A stretch of DNA of 64,000 nucleotides from Coptis chinensis (lineage: Eukaryota > Streptophyta > Magnoliopsida > Ranunculales > Ranunculaceae), in the NCBI GenBank assembly GCA_015680905.1, contig CM027378.1:8661001-8725000 (forward strand), given 5' to 3'. The notes beneath the pieces are model-generated. The model was not told the DNA's origin. It worked only from the letters and a program-made list of their open reading frames with translations, and did no database searches. The translations under genes were made by a program, and so were the position numbers. This document shows, piece by piece, positions 1-11,315 of this stretch; position 1 is the first letter of the stretch; the number at the start of each line of letters is the position of its first letter.

Positions 1-60
1 GTCAATACAACAAAAAAGTCACATAAACTACTATTCCAGGTCAACAAGTTAATCCAACCA

Positions 61-330
61 AAAAGTAACAAAAAGTACATAACATTCGAGTATGATATAT
101 ATAGAGATTCCAGTGCTAATATGACATATATAGTGTCATATATGAGATAACATTATCGGTCATATAAAAGTGAGATAACATTCGAAGTAAGACATATATA
201 GTGTCATATCTATCGTGATTGTTGGTACCGAACGATAAAACTCTAATTGACATATATTATAAAAGTGACATAACATTCGAAGTATGACATATATAGTGTC
301 ATATCTATCAGTGAGTATCTAAAATTATAT
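61..330. repeat. AT-rich palindromic tandem repeat
   Basis: Units contain the near-palindrome ATGACATATATAGTGTCAT followed by ATATCTATC and a spacer with AAAGTGACATAACATTCG. Several degenerate copies lie head to tail. The same units recur at 885-1320 and, inverted, at about 54410-54560, so they belong to the terminal region of the MULE family described below. No coding potential is seen. Confidence 0.7.
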
Positions 331-469
331 GACATAACTCCTAGGAGGTCGGAAGATCTAAAATTATTGTGAATATACTGCTTTGGTTTCTCTCTCATTA
401 TGATGAGGACTTGCCCGATTAGTACTAATTACAGTAATGAGATTAAGAAACCAATTCTTGATTGTAATG

Positions 470-835
470 CGTGGGGAGAAAGGGACTATGAACATCTCAT
501 TATTCATAGCTACCGAAACTATGAACAATTCTACTTTCGGTATGTTTCAGATAATCGACGCATTCACTACGAACAATCAATGTTTATAGTCATGAGCTAT
601 GAATATTCTTTGTTCATACCACAATTCGACTATGAACAGTGATTGTTCATAGTTCGGTAGCTATGAACGATGATTGTTCATAGTTCGGTAGCTATGAACA
701 CTCAATGCTATGAACAATGAGTGTTGAGCTATGAACAATGATTATTCATACCACAATTGACTATGAACAATGATTGTTCATAGTCGTGAGCTATGAACAT
801 TCTTTGTTCATACCACAATTGGATTATGAACATAA
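470..835. repeat. Palindrome array A (ATGAACA...TGTTCAT)
   Basis: Cluster of near-perfect palindromes with core ATGAACAATGATTGTTCAT; the copy at 761-783 has 11-nt arms and a 1-nt centre. Spacers repeat the phrases TTCGGTAGC, CACAATT and GTCGTGAGC, so the cluster is a higher-order tandem repeat. The right MULE copy carries the same cluster in the same order at 53895-54260. Confidence 0.85.
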
Positions 836-884
836 TGTAAGGTTGAGGTTGGAGCTTTGCAGAGGAATATGTCATATGTTAACA

Positions 885-1320
885 TAACATTCTAGTATGA
901 CAAATATAGTGTTATATCTATCTGTGATTCTTATGTTATACTACCAAACTAATATATTATAAAACTGACATAACATTCGAAGTATGACATATATAGTGTC
1001 ACATAACATTTGAGTATGACATATAGTATCATATATATCGATTGATCGTAGAACTTATGACATACTACCAATGTATAAAACTCATACTAGCATATATTAT
1101 AAAAAGTAACATAATATTCGAAAGTATGACATATATCTAATTGTGATTGCTACGCTTTATGAGACCCAACGATAAAACTCTTATTGACATAGCTTATAAA
1201 AAGTGACATAACATTTGAGTATGACATATAGTCATATATATCGATTGATTGTAATTTTTATGACATACTACTACCAAACGTATAAAACTCTTATTGACAT
1301 ACTATCCTCTTAAACAATTG
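885..1320. repeat. AT-rich palindromic tandem repeat, second block
   Basis: Four or so degenerate units, each with AAGTGACATAACATT, a TATGACATATA palindrome, a TATCTATCTGTGATT-like stretch and TACTACCAAAC. The right MULE copy keeps only the first part of this block before its deletion point. Confidence 0.7.
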
Positions 1321-1556
1321 TTTTATTGTACCATCCATAAAGTATGATATATTTTCTGTTTATAGAACATGAGTACGATAAACTACATCCTATATGACAT
1401 TTTTTATAACATATATCCATGCTTTTTACAATGCAATACCGGGTAGTAGGTCACGTGACTCAGACTCTATGAAATATTAACTTATGAGTAATACTCGTCA
1501 CACCCGATTGTCTTTCTACACACGGCAAATTTATTCCAAAAAACTGGTACGCTCTC

Positions 1557-1675
1557 TCTCTCCACACCCCATTTTTGTTAATATGACCATTATAACCTTA
1601 AATAACTCTCAACTCTCTCCACACCCCATTTTTGTTAATATGACCATTATAACCTTAAATAACTCTCTCCACACT
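1557..1675 (+). repeat. 57-bp tandem duplication
   Basis: A segment starting CTCTCTCCACACCCCATTTT and running through TTAATATGACC and CCTTAAATAACTCT is present twice head to tail, followed by a partial third start. It lies upstream of the presumed transposase start and may be part of the element's promoter or leader. No function is assigned. Confidence 0.8.
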
Positions 1676-1843
1676 CCATTGTAATTCAAACGAAGCTCTT
1701 CACCGCACTTACTACTCTCTATTTAACACTCCTACCACTCATGCTCTCTCTCAAATTTTCCCCCTCCCTCTGTTGTTCTCTTTAGGTTAGTCTTGAGTCA
1801 CCCACAAAATTGTTGTTATTCCCACCAAATTTTCACTTTAAGA

Positions 1844-2042
1844 ATGGACTCATGTGTCTTTGGAAGCAACGTTCAAGATAAATTCTCCCGCCAAAATCAA
1901 AATGATAACTTTGATTAGTGTTAAAAGTGACATGGAGTTAGCTTTAACACTATCGCAATCAAATTATTATTCCGATGATGAACTTTACAACAATGTTGAA
2001 ATTAGCTATCCCGATATGACCGAATCATTTACAACAATTGAG
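1844..2042 (+). pseudogene. Candidate first exon of the MULE-L transposase gene
   Basis: An ATG at 1844 opens a short frame that hits a stop after about 24 codons. A second frame through the same region (GTG at 1854) reads as an acidic stretch and ends ...FTTIE just before GTAATA, a plausible splice donor; a TTACGCAG acceptor-like site follows near 2145. CTCTCTC and TATTTAACAC stretches upstream look like a leader. The right MULE copy lacks this exon entirely, joining straight to the ACAACAATTGAG sequence at its end. The exon model is inference from splice-like sites and position. Confidence 0.35.
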
Positions 2043-2118
2043 GTAATAATGTAATTTGAAAGCTTGTATTTTTTATTTATTTTATCAATAACTTAGCAAA
2101 AACAATTTTAAATCAATA

Positions 2119-4120
2119 GTATCTAAGATCAAGGGTTTACGCAGGTCTTCAAGATCGCCACTCGTTGATCCGATGGTGTTTCGGTTTGGTATGATATTTG
2201 AGTTATGGTTGTGATATCAAGGTCCGATAATTCGAGGGACTTGAAGACCTAGAGTTTTCTTGAGTTGCAAAAGGAGTGGAAAATTTAGACCATCCGTAAA
2301 GCCGAAAATATTGAACAAAAACCAAAGAATATAGGCAATCCGGTTTGAAGAAATGTGGTCATCCATTTGTGTTGAAAGGGAATTACGAAATGAAGGTGGA
2401 TGGATATCGAAGTGTTATGTGTGGAACTCATAATCATACTATTGGGGAGCATCTTATAGGTCGCGGCATTCCGGAAGGTTAAAAGTCAAGAAAAATTGAT
2501 TGTTCAGATTTGTCTTTGAGTGGTGTTAAACCGCTTGAAATTTTACCCCTCTTGAAACAGAGAGATGACAATAATTTGTCAAACAAAAGCACTTTATACA
2601 ATTATCGTCACAAGAATCAGTTGGTTCGGTTGAGTGGAAGAAACCAAATGCAAGAATTTCTAAGAAATTTAGAAGAATTTGGGTACACAGAGTTTCATAG
2701 GGATAATCCAGTAACAGGTGAATGTAGAGATTTGTTGTTTGCACATCCCCAATCAATTCATTTGGCAAAGTGTTTTCCCGAGGTCATTGTCATGGATTGC
2801 ACGTACAAGACGAATGTCTTCAAGATGTCATTGTTTGAAGTTGTTGGGTTCACATCCACGATGAAGACATTCTGTATTGCTTTTGGGTATTTGGAGATTG
2901 AGAAAGAAGGTTCTTACCTATGGGTTTTGAAGAGGTTGCGTGATATTCTAGACTACAAAGCTACTTCTGTAAAGATAATTACGACTGATTGTGAGTTGGC
3001 ACTTATGAATGCGATAGCTATAGTGTTTCTGAAGTCACACACTTCTTGTGTCGAAGTTCACATCAGGAGGAACATTGAGACAAAGGCCAAAAAAACATTT
3101 GAGAAATTTGTTGAGTATGAACAATTTATGTTTATGTTCGAAACAGTGATAACAAATCGTATTGAAGTTGAGTACTTAGAACACCTACGTTGTTTTAAAC
3201 TTGAGTACGGAGATCATTATGGTGTTGTGGAATACATAGAAGACCAGTGGCTTTCGAAGTACAAAGAAAGGTTTGTCTCGGCTTGGATAGATCTCCATAT
3301 GCATTTTGGTACTTCGAGCAGTAACCGAATTGAAAGTATGCATTCCTCTTTGAAGAGGCATTTGCGTTCTAGCAATAATGGTAACTTCTGACGAAACTTT
3401 AATTTGATTAATAATCTCCTGACAAACCAAGTGACAGAAATTGAAAGTTCTTTTAATAGGAGCTTGAATCTGCGGGATCATCGTTACAAAAAAACACATA
3501 TGTGCAACTTAGAGGGTACATTTCTAGAGATGCATTGGATTTGATAGCAAAAGAGCTAATAAGGTCCGTTAGAGTTGCGGATGATGAAATTCGTTGTCGT
3601 TGGTTTACAAGAGTATGTATGGGCTTCCTTGTGCGCATGAGTTATGTGAAATTGTTCTAATTGGTATGGGAAGCATCCCCTTATCTTTGATACACCCTAG
3701 GTGGAGACATCTTAGTAGCACTCGATTGATCTTCCTAATGGGTCCTTTGATATTTAGCCCGAAGCTTGCAATTTATTCGGAAGAAGTTTCACCGCTAATA
3801 CCGGATGAACAAAAGGTTTTGATGCTGAAAAAATGTGTAGAACTAGGTGATCCAAAGGCAACTTTCAGGCGAGAGCCGGGTCAACACCAATGTGAGGGGT
3901 AGGCCACCGGAATAAAAATTGGTGTGAAGACTTGTAAAGATAAAAGGGACACAAAAGAGAGCCCGACTTCGAAAGTATGCACAAACGGTTGAGGAACAAA
4001 TTGTAACTCAAGAAAGCAAGAATAGTAAAGCCAAGAAGTTGGTACCATGCAAAAGAAAACCAAGAAGAACTCATATTCAAGTGTTTGTAGATTTATTCGA
4101 AATTGGGTCTAAATGGGATG
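2119..4120 (+). pseudogene. MULE transposase (DDE type) with SWIM zinc finger, left copy, broken
   Basis: The longest open stretch, 2510-3391 (293 aa), carries a MULE transposase core: IVMDCTYKTN (first catalytic Asp), IITTDCELALMNAI (second Asp), VHIRRN, and NRIESMHSSLK (catalytic Glu region). Upstream, 2280-2480 has a degraded DNA-binding domain ending CGTHNHTIGEHLIGR, typical of the zinc-binding domain ahead of MULE transposases. After a frameshift at about 3390, 3594-3720 carries YGLPCAHELCEIV, the C-x-H half of a SWIM finger, then a basic linker. The usual LCRVH before the alpha-helical insertion is corrupted to SCVEVH here, while the right copy keeps LCRVH. Stops and shifts between domains make the copy non-functional as it stands. 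The order DNA-binding, DDE, SWIM, OTU matches a plant MULE class often misnamed PKS-NRPS hybrid synthetase-like in automated annotation. Confidence 0.85.
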
Positions 4121-4149
4121 ATGGGCTACGTGACTTAAATCCATTGATC

Positions 4150-4752
4150 TGAGACTTCATTGTGGATTGGCAAGATGTTGAACCGAATGGACATTATGGA
4201 TTTAGCGATTGCACGATGCTTAGGGTCTAATGGAGGTGATGCATGGATTCTTGTGGAGGGCTCTTATGTCGACAGAGTTGATTTCCCATGAGGCAGATTA
4301 TACTTCAATGATGGGTGGAGAAGAACGAAAAGAAGCGATCAAGACAAATCTACGATGTACAGTTCCATATACGATGAACCCCAAAGAATGGTTTGAACTT
4401 CCTTCAATGGGATTTTTAGCCGCTAATACTTTTCGGTGTGTCCTTGTCGTCATTGGAGAGAAAGAATGTATGTCATACTTTCCTTTGTGGATCGCCCCGA
4501 TCCAACTTCGTGTCCGTGATAGCGCGCAATAGGCCACATTGGAAGAGGCACACATTTTGTGAAACTCGTGCTTGAAGATGATAGTCCTATTCCGCCACTT
4601 GCTCCAGGGTGGGAGTCATTTGCATGGACAGAAGCTTGGGATTGGGCAACTATAATGGAACCAAGGATCGTGAAGTGGTATAAAAAAGGGTTCCAAAAAT
4701 GTTATGGATTTAGACCTTCGAACTATCCTTGTAATTGTGGTTTTTGGCTTTA
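4150..4752 (+). pseudogene. OTU-like cysteine protease domain of MULE-L, degenerate
   Basis: The open stretch 4230-4532 reads RALMSTELISHEADYTSMMGG, then EWFELPSMGFLAANTF, VLVVIGEKE and YFPLW. This is the pattern of the OTU-like domain that follows the SWIM finger in one class of plant MULE proteins. A following stretch ends in EDDSPIPPLAPGWESFAW and WATIMEPRIVKWYKKGFQ, also typical of the tail. The catalytic-Cys motif upstream reads GHYGF (about 4190-4204); the right copy has GHCGF, so the left copy has a TGT to TAT change at the catalytic position. Frame breaks at about 4230 and 4530 disrupt it further. Substrate and role in transposition are unknown for this class. Confidence 0.7.
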
Positions 4753-4857
4753 ATATCTATTTTGTGTATGTGTATATACCGGTCATAAATTGCGAATGTA
4801 TTAGAATATGTCAAAAATGGTATTAACTAGTTTTTGTTAAGTGCTCAGTAAATAGCA

Positions 4858-5112
4858 TTAAAATGCAAGAATATGGTAAGTGCTTTGTCGGTTTAAGGTA
4901 GGAACCAAAGGCGATCGAGCTTCAGGGCGGTGAGCTTTATCACTTGTGTTGTGACAAAAGAACACCGGTTGCCTTTTTACAAAGACAAAGTGAACGAGGG
5001 ACTGATGGGTTCTAGAACAAGCTATCTTAATTGTAATAAGAATTCGTGGACCCGAACTAGCAAGGATATTCCTATCATACAAGAAATGCAAAAGATTTTT
5101 TTTTTTCTCTTG
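4858..5112 (-). CDS. Conserved small antisense ORF at the MULE 3' end, left copy
   Basis: On the minus strand, converging with the transposase, a frame of about 80 residues reads LHFLYDRNILAS, SRTHQSLVHF, VFFCHNTSDKAHRPEAR and PLVPTLNRQSTYHILAF before a TAA. The same peptide, interrupted by one indel, is encoded at the 3' end of the right copy (50690-50925), there preceded by CTTTCTTGCAG, a good splice acceptor. Conservation in both copies suggests a real exon rather than a shadow. I do not recognise the family. MuDR of maize also has a second gene convergent with its transposase, but no sequence similarity to mudrB is claimed. Confidence 0.35.
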   Translation of the reverse strand, partial: QEKKKNLLHFLYDRNILASSGPRILITIKIACSRTHQSLVHFVFVKRQPVFFCHNTSDKAHRPEARSPLVPTLNRQSTYHILAF

Positions 5113-5590
5113 TAAACATAAGTCGAGTATGTTTATGATGCTCGCAAATGTACTCGAATCCTCGTTTTTATAGCTAATTTTGGCACTTGTTTGAACTTGC
5201 ATTAATTTAGTGAATTGGCAATGGAACGAGCAACCCAGAGTCCAATACACATCTTAATCTCTGACAAATGTTTCTTAATCACGTTTTGCACAAACTTTTG
5301 TTTTTCAAACATTCTCTTATAACATTTAAAAGTTTGGGATATCATATGTAGCAATGACTTCATAGAGATTACAATTATCATTAAACCCTAACTATCAATG
5401 TTCTAAACCGTCATTTTAAACATGCCTCCACGAACACGAGGATGATCAAGCACCTAAACCCGAAAAAGAAAATGTAACGAAGTGCCACCAATTCCCATTG
5501 TTGACAACTCCTCCACTAGAAATTTCATTGCCAACCATCGTGGAAGCTTTAGAGTAGGTTCATCTCTCTTTCATTTTGATTTAGTTATGA
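5113..5590. other. No gene seen; decayed 3' flank of MULE-L
   Basis: Low-complexity A/T stretches, a poly-T run at about 5096-5105 and a segment resembling a short 5' leader (ATGCCTCCACGAACACGAGG at 5421) that closes at once. No conserved protein was recognised. Confidence 0.5.
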
Positions 5591-5790
5591 CATTTTTTCA
5601 TGCTTGTCGAGTGAATGGATTTAACGATCTTGGCGTAAGTAGGGGTATGGACAAAACCAAGTTGGTTGGTTTCGTCTTTGTCCTCAACTTCTCTCTCATT
5701 TTTTTTCTTAAGCCCCCAATACCTTTCTCCTTCACCCAACTCTCTCTCTCCCAGCAGCTCCACTCCATCCCCGCCATGCAAGATACTAGT
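5590..5790 (+). repeat. CCAAGTTGG dispersed repeat, copy 1
   Basis: About 200 bp sharing GAGTGAATGGATTTAACGAT, a short palindrome ACCAAGTTGGTTGGT, then a pyrimidine-rich tail with CTCTCTCATTTTTT and CTTCACCCAACTCTCTC. Related copies occur at 17215-17410 (same orientation), 35690-35930 and 42020-42420 (opposite orientation). It is probably a small non-autonomous element or the 5' part of one. Confidence 0.7.
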
Positions 5791-5984
5791 TGAATGTTCT
5801 TAGAATTTGTTGTTCTCTCGCCAAAATTTTATAACCGGTCGAAATATATTTTATACCCCTTTATCTTATCTTCACTCTCTTATCTTATCTTCAATGCTAC
5901 TCTATTGTCCTCCATACTACATAGTGGACTTTAAGTGTTCATACTCCTAGTGGCTCAAACAGGGGGGGTATCTCAAATTGACCC

Positions 5985-6180
5985 ATGAACATTCAGGTGT
6001 TCATACTCTAGTGGACTATGAACACTGAATGTTCATACTCTTGTTGGACTATGAACATTCAAGTGTTCATACCATTGAATTATGAGCGATTGAATGTTCA
6101 TACTCTTGTTGGACTATGAACAATGAATGTTCATACTCTTGTCGGACTATGAACAACTAATGTTCATACTCTTTGTTGGA
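5985..6180. repeat. Palindrome array B
   Basis: Five or six units of TATGAACA...TGTTCATA separated by ACTCTTGTTGGAC-like spacers. The spacer differs from array A, so this is a different subfamily of the same palindrome. Confidence 0.8.
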
Positions 6181-6229
6181 CAACTTTATACATTGTCGTG
6201 ATATAAACTTTCTTTGTTATATAGTGTTG

Positions 6230-6900
6230 TGCATAGCTTATTCAGTGTCATCCATATAATGTTGTATATAAGCTCATGAAAGTAGATATGACACTATAAC
6301 CGGTCATACTTATATGTTATGTCACTTCTTACAAAATCGACGGGTCGGTATGTCACTTACTTTAAGTGACATACTTCGCAAGGTAAAACCCAATCGTTGA
6401 CATCTCATCGCATATGTCGATGCTTCCACAATGCCATTTCTAGTTGTATATATTTGGCATAAAAGTATGATATACTTTCTGTTTATAAAACTATCCTTAA
6501 TTCTTATGTACCGGTAGTAGACCAATGACTCGTGACTCTATGAAATTTTGCATAACATACTATACTATGTATGTTAATTAAAAGCATATTTACAATTATT
6601 TTTACATAATACATTCGCATCACGCGTTGGGTATGTACTTTGTTATGTATGACGGTATGCTATGATATTTTCCATGACATACTATACTATGTATGTTATT
6701 TATAATCACATACATCGTTATTTTACATAGTACCTTCGTAAGGTGTTACTTATGACATACTTTCTTGGCTATGGACTATTCGGATGACATACTATCATCA
6801 ATATAATGATATAGACAATTATTTGTTTATACTAATTTTAGTGAAGCGTTTTTAATGACATACTTTACTACATTATGAGCTAGGATTTTTAGTGAACACG
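6230..6900. repeat. TGACATAC-rich AT repeat (R1 leader, copy 1)
   Basis: The sequence carries AGTGTCATCC, GTCACTTACTTTAAGTGACATACTT (an inverted repeat), then from about 6590 a block (ACATAATACATTCG, GTATGTACTTTGTTATG, TGACATACTTTCTTGG, ATAGACAATTATTTGT, GAGCTAGGATTTT) shared with 9900-10160 and 15745-15925. In this copy the block runs directly into a FAR1-type pseudogene, while in the other two it runs into an unrelated unique segment, which suggests an element terminus. Confidence 0.65.
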
Positions 6901-6929
6901 GTTTACCCGCCGGTAAAGTTAAACCTGTT

Positions 6930-8686
6930 TTTAGTGGGGAAGAAGTTGGGTTAGCATTACAAATAAGGATTCTTTGGAACCATCATTATGGTTTGACTAG
7001 AAAGATGCCTAAAGAAGGTGATGCAACCGCCGCGGCTTAAATATTTTATGCAGAAGAGTGCCGAGAATCCCGGTTTTACTACGCTATTGATCTAGATCAA
7101 AATGGGACTGCATAAACTTTTTCCGGGTTGATGGGAGGTCTCGAAAGTATGCGATATGAGTATTTCGGGATGTTGTCTCTTTTGATACCACATAACGCAC
7201 GAATGCATACTCTATGCCTTTTGCCCCCTTTTATCGAGTCAATCAAAGATTGATTGATTCAGCTTATTTGGTTGCTATTTGCTACTTGATGAGACGTAAG
7301 ATACATTCATATGGTTGTTTAAGGCCCGGCTTTGTAGCCATGGGTGGTCGTGGCGCCAACCGTAATCATCACTTACGGTGATAGAGCGATGACGCAGCCA
7401 TTGCAAAAGTGTTCCCCGATACTGGCCATCGTTATCATCTTTGGCATATTATGCAGAAATTTCAAGAGAAGCTATCCTTTACTAAAATTGAGACACCGTA
7501 ACCGACTGAATAATACTATTTCTCCTCGATTTTTTGCTAAAGGGTAATTGTATGTATTAGATAGCAAAGAAAAACAAGATACATTTTGTGAGGGGCCCTA
7601 GGTAGACCACTCCAATACACATTTCCTAAATTTTTAAGAAATAAATCTGAAATAAGTAGAGTGTTGATTCTCTAACCTATAAACAAAATTGGGTCTATTC
7701 TCCCACCATTGCTTTCGGCCTTTTGCTGTGGTCTCTCCTCGTGATAAGATTCTTTGGTTTTGAAAGAAGATGGTGTACAATAATAGAGAAGAATGAGTTG
7801 TCCGCAAAATCCTTGGTTGACAAAAATGTATAATATCTTGGGAGAAATGGGTTCCTTGTTATCTCGGTGACACATTTTTTCTTTGGTATGCATACGACCG
7901 GGAGGAGTGAATCGATGAATTCTCTATTACGACCATCTGTAGAATTCGAAGCACTATGCCGATGGAGTTTGTACATGGTAATGAGAGATCTTTGGCTTTG
8001 ATTGATTGCTAGGAATGAAAGAGATGCCGACACGCGACTAAGCATAGTTCACTTAATTGTGGCTAAAGATGCTTTTCCTCCTTATGCATGCGCAAGGTCT
8101 AACGATTAATGCATTCAATATATTTAAGGAGCAATTAGAGAAGGCAAAGATGGAGTACAAAATTGATGGGGACGAGATTGTCAACAATGGAACCGAAGCT
8201 ACATGATGAAATTGAGAGACCCCAGAAGAAGTCCGTTTGGAAAGTGAGTTTCAATAGATGAACCTTAGAGGGAGACTGTGGAATGTAAGTATTTTCAGTT
8301 TATGGGGTTACTTTGTGGTCACATGTTAAAGATTTTTCAGCTGTTATTTAAATCGAAGAGATTCCAAGGCATTTTCTTTTGAAGCCGGTGGATGCAAAAG
8401 GCACACACGATAGAAATGGAGTTTCATAATTGGATTAGTGGCCGGCCATGAAAACCATGAACTTTTGAGAGTGGCTCATTGTATCAAGGTTGCTTCTCAA
8501 GTGGCTTACGATGTGGGGAGTAGTGTTGAGGCTTATTCATATTTTATAGAAAAGATGGATGAAATGGCTAAGTTTGTCTCAACGTTGAATATAGCTTCGA
8601 ACGAAGGAGAGGCTAAGATAATGAAGTTGAAGAGTCTTTCTTTGATACCTCATTTCATAGGTTATGATTGTGATATTAATGTTTAA
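6930..8686 (+). pseudogene. FAR1/FHY3-related (FRS) transposase-derived pseudogene
   Basis: The segment reads colinearly with FAR1-related sequences across all three frames. In order it shows EGDATAA-like and YFMQKSAENPGF with YYAIDLDQNG (7020-7100), DGRSRKYAI, VVSFDTT and YSMPFAPF (first catalytic Asp region, 7130-7220), AMGGRGANR and AIAKVFPDTGHRYHLWHIMQKF (7340-7460), GMHTTGRSESMNS (7885-7925, around the catalytic Glu), a C-G-H-MLKIFQLL SWIM remnant (8310-8360), and a tail ELLRVAHCIKVASQVA to about 8686. FAR1/FHY3 proteins are transcription factors derived from MULE-like transposases. There are many stops and shifts, so this is a decayed copy. The N-terminal zinc-binding FAR1 domain is not visible; homology starts at the right end of an AT-rich repeat, consistent with truncation. 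Confidence 0.85.
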
Positions 8687-9104
8687 TTTGATATAGGTTT
8701 AGTGTTTAATGTTATTTGATTTATTATAATGTTTAATTTGATATAAAATATATATATAATATATATTTTGACTTCCAAATCTTTATTTATATATAGATAT
8801 TGATTTTGAATCCCAACATTTCTCAAACAAAAGGGAGGAAGAAAGAAAGCAGAGATGGAAATCCCCCTGAGAAATAGCCCTAAACAATCCAGAAGAATGT
8901 GTAGAAACCGCGGGAAAATAAGACTCGAGAAATTGTCCAAGAGAAAAATAAGACGTAATTTGTGAAATGTAAGTATTTTTGGTTGCTAGGTTGCTTGGTT
9001 TGTAGGTTAATACATAATCTATGATATGTGTTAGAAGGTGCACATGCTTTGTGCATTTTGGTATTTTTTGACCCTCTACTTGATATATGAAAGTGATTAT
9101 CTTT
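8687..9104. other. No gene; AT-rich spacer after the FAR1 pseudogene
   Basis: ATATATATAATATATATTT low-complexity at 8745-8770 and a purine-rich stretch at 8830-8940. TGTGAAATGTAAGTATTTT at about 8960 echoes TGTGGAATGTAAGTATTTT at 8277, so part of this spacer may be a diverged duplicate of pseudogene intronic sequence. Confidence 0.4.
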
Positions 9105-9235
9105 GTGGTTGTTCATACCTATTTGGGGTATGAACAATCACCGCTCAAAACCCCAATATGAGCTATGAACACTCATTGTTCATATCTTAACATGACCTAT
9201 GAACAATCATTGTTCATGTGAACAACCATTGATGA
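9105..9235. repeat. Palindrome array C
   Basis: Four half- or full-palindrome units (TATGAACAATC...TTGTTCAT) with spacers TCTTAACATGAC and ACCTATTTGGGG. Decayed relative to arrays A and E. Confidence 0.75.
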
Positions 9236-9690
9236 TGCATTAGCCAAATGCATATGTCATTGAACTTGGCATATGTGATGCAGATGTCAGGTTGGCTCGC
9301 ATATGTCAATGAACTGGAAAAGCGGGCAACAAAGTCGGAAAGACATGGGGCCGCCATATTTGATCGTAAACGTCAAAAATAAGCATAACCCATCGCTTTG
9401 CCGTGGGCACCACCCTCTCGGCCTTAAATCCATCGTTTAGGCATTCAAAATCACGCTTTTGCCGCTTTTAGGAAAGTTTTGTTTTTGCTATATCTTTTGA
9501 TAGGAGAGTCCGTTTTTTTATTTGGCCATTTGTGTTAGTTATATTTTGATTAGTAGTTTCTTAATATGCTTATCCCAAAACTTTCCATTTTGAAAATTTT
9601 CAAGTTTTGTGGTAATCGTGGTATTTCGCCTATATAAAGGCCGGTAGTCCAGATTAGAGTTTTCAATTTTGGTTTTTGAGTTAATCATAT
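9236..9690. other. No gene seen
   Basis: Contains three related TGCATATGTCA / GCATATGTC words (9248-9310) and a moderately GC-rich stretch, then CTATATAAAGGCCGG at about 9630, a TATA-like motif with no recognisable coding sequence after it. Confidence 0.4.
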
Positions 9691-9694
9691 TAAG

Positions 9695-9815
9695 AGTTAC
9701 CACAATTGGACTATGAACAGATGATATTAAGAGTTAATCATATTATGAGCTATGAACATTCTTTGTTCATATCACAATTGGACTATGAACATTGATTGAT
9801 CATAGTTCGAGTGTG
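9695..9815. repeat. Palindrome array D
   Basis: Units CTATGAACA, CTATGAACATTCTTTGTTCAT and a decayed TATGAACATTGATTGATCATAG, with CACAATTGGA spacers as in array A. The spacer match places it in the MULE-associated subfamily. Confidence 0.75.
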
Positions 9816-9899
9816 ACGAAAGTATTACTCTTATTTATAAGCCCATATAAACTCTGAGACAATTAAGATCTAACAATTAATTATCCTCTTAATTATCGC

Positions 9900-10532
9900 T
9901 CCATTAATTATTTTTACATAATACATTCTGTATCAGCGTTGGGTATGTAGATACTATGTATGTTCTTTATAATCACATATAACGTTATGAAACATAGTAC
10001 CTTCCGGAAGGTGTTACTTATGACATACTTTCTTGGATGACTATTCGATGACATACTATCATGTATGTCAAACGAATGATATATATACATTTGCATTGTC
10101 TATACTAATTTTTAGTGAATTTTAATCACATACTTTACTACACGATAATGCTTTGTGAGTTTTGAGATTTTATGCTCCCTTGGAGCCTTGGAGGAATGAA
10201 TGTTGCACGCGTCAATGAATGGTAACGAAAGTTAGGAAAATTTTCTAGTAGGGTGGAGTCCAATACAATAGCTAACACAATAGCATTTTGGATAGTGATG
10301 GATAAATATGATGATCTATTTTGGATGATACTTAGGCACCTAGCTTTTTCGGATAAGTGTGTAACTTCGAGAACTTATAAATAACTATAAATAATTCCAA
10401 AATATAGTATTTGGTTGAATATGGATTTTGTTAGTTGGTTCAAATTTTCGTTTCATATGATTCTTAGGAAATTCGAAGAAAAGAGTGGAATCCGAAAAAG
10501 AGAAGCAATGAAATCTCATGTAATGGCATCTA
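9900..10532 (+). repeat. R1 direct repeat, copy 2
   Basis: About 510 bp from TTACTTATGACATACTTTC to ATGTAATGGCATCTAAT is near-identical to 15755-16275 in direct orientation. The shared part includes GAGCCTTGGAGGAATGAATG, TTTTCTAGTAGGGTGGAGTC and TTTCATATGATTCTTAGG. It holds short open frames (MDFVSWFKFSFHMILRKF) but no recognised protein. It looks like a fragment of a transcribed element, duplicated within a few kilobases. Confidence 0.8.
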
Positions 10533-11310
<778 letters not shown>

Positions 11311-11315
11311 CTTAC

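Larger units (their letters stand above)
245..5100 (+). mobile_element. MULE-L: degenerate Mutator-like element, left copy
   Basis: This segment is colinear, in inverted orientation, with about 50690-54545. Shared parts in order are the AT-rich palindromes, a conserved block around 330-500, the ATGAACA palindrome array, the transposase, an OTU-like region and a 250-bp 3' segment. The pairing defines a repeat family with a Mutator-like transposase. The right copy lacks the equivalent of about 980-2030, so one copy carries an indel of about 1 kb. Terminal inverted repeats and a target duplication could not be fixed by eye, so both ends are approximate. Confidence 0.75.
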
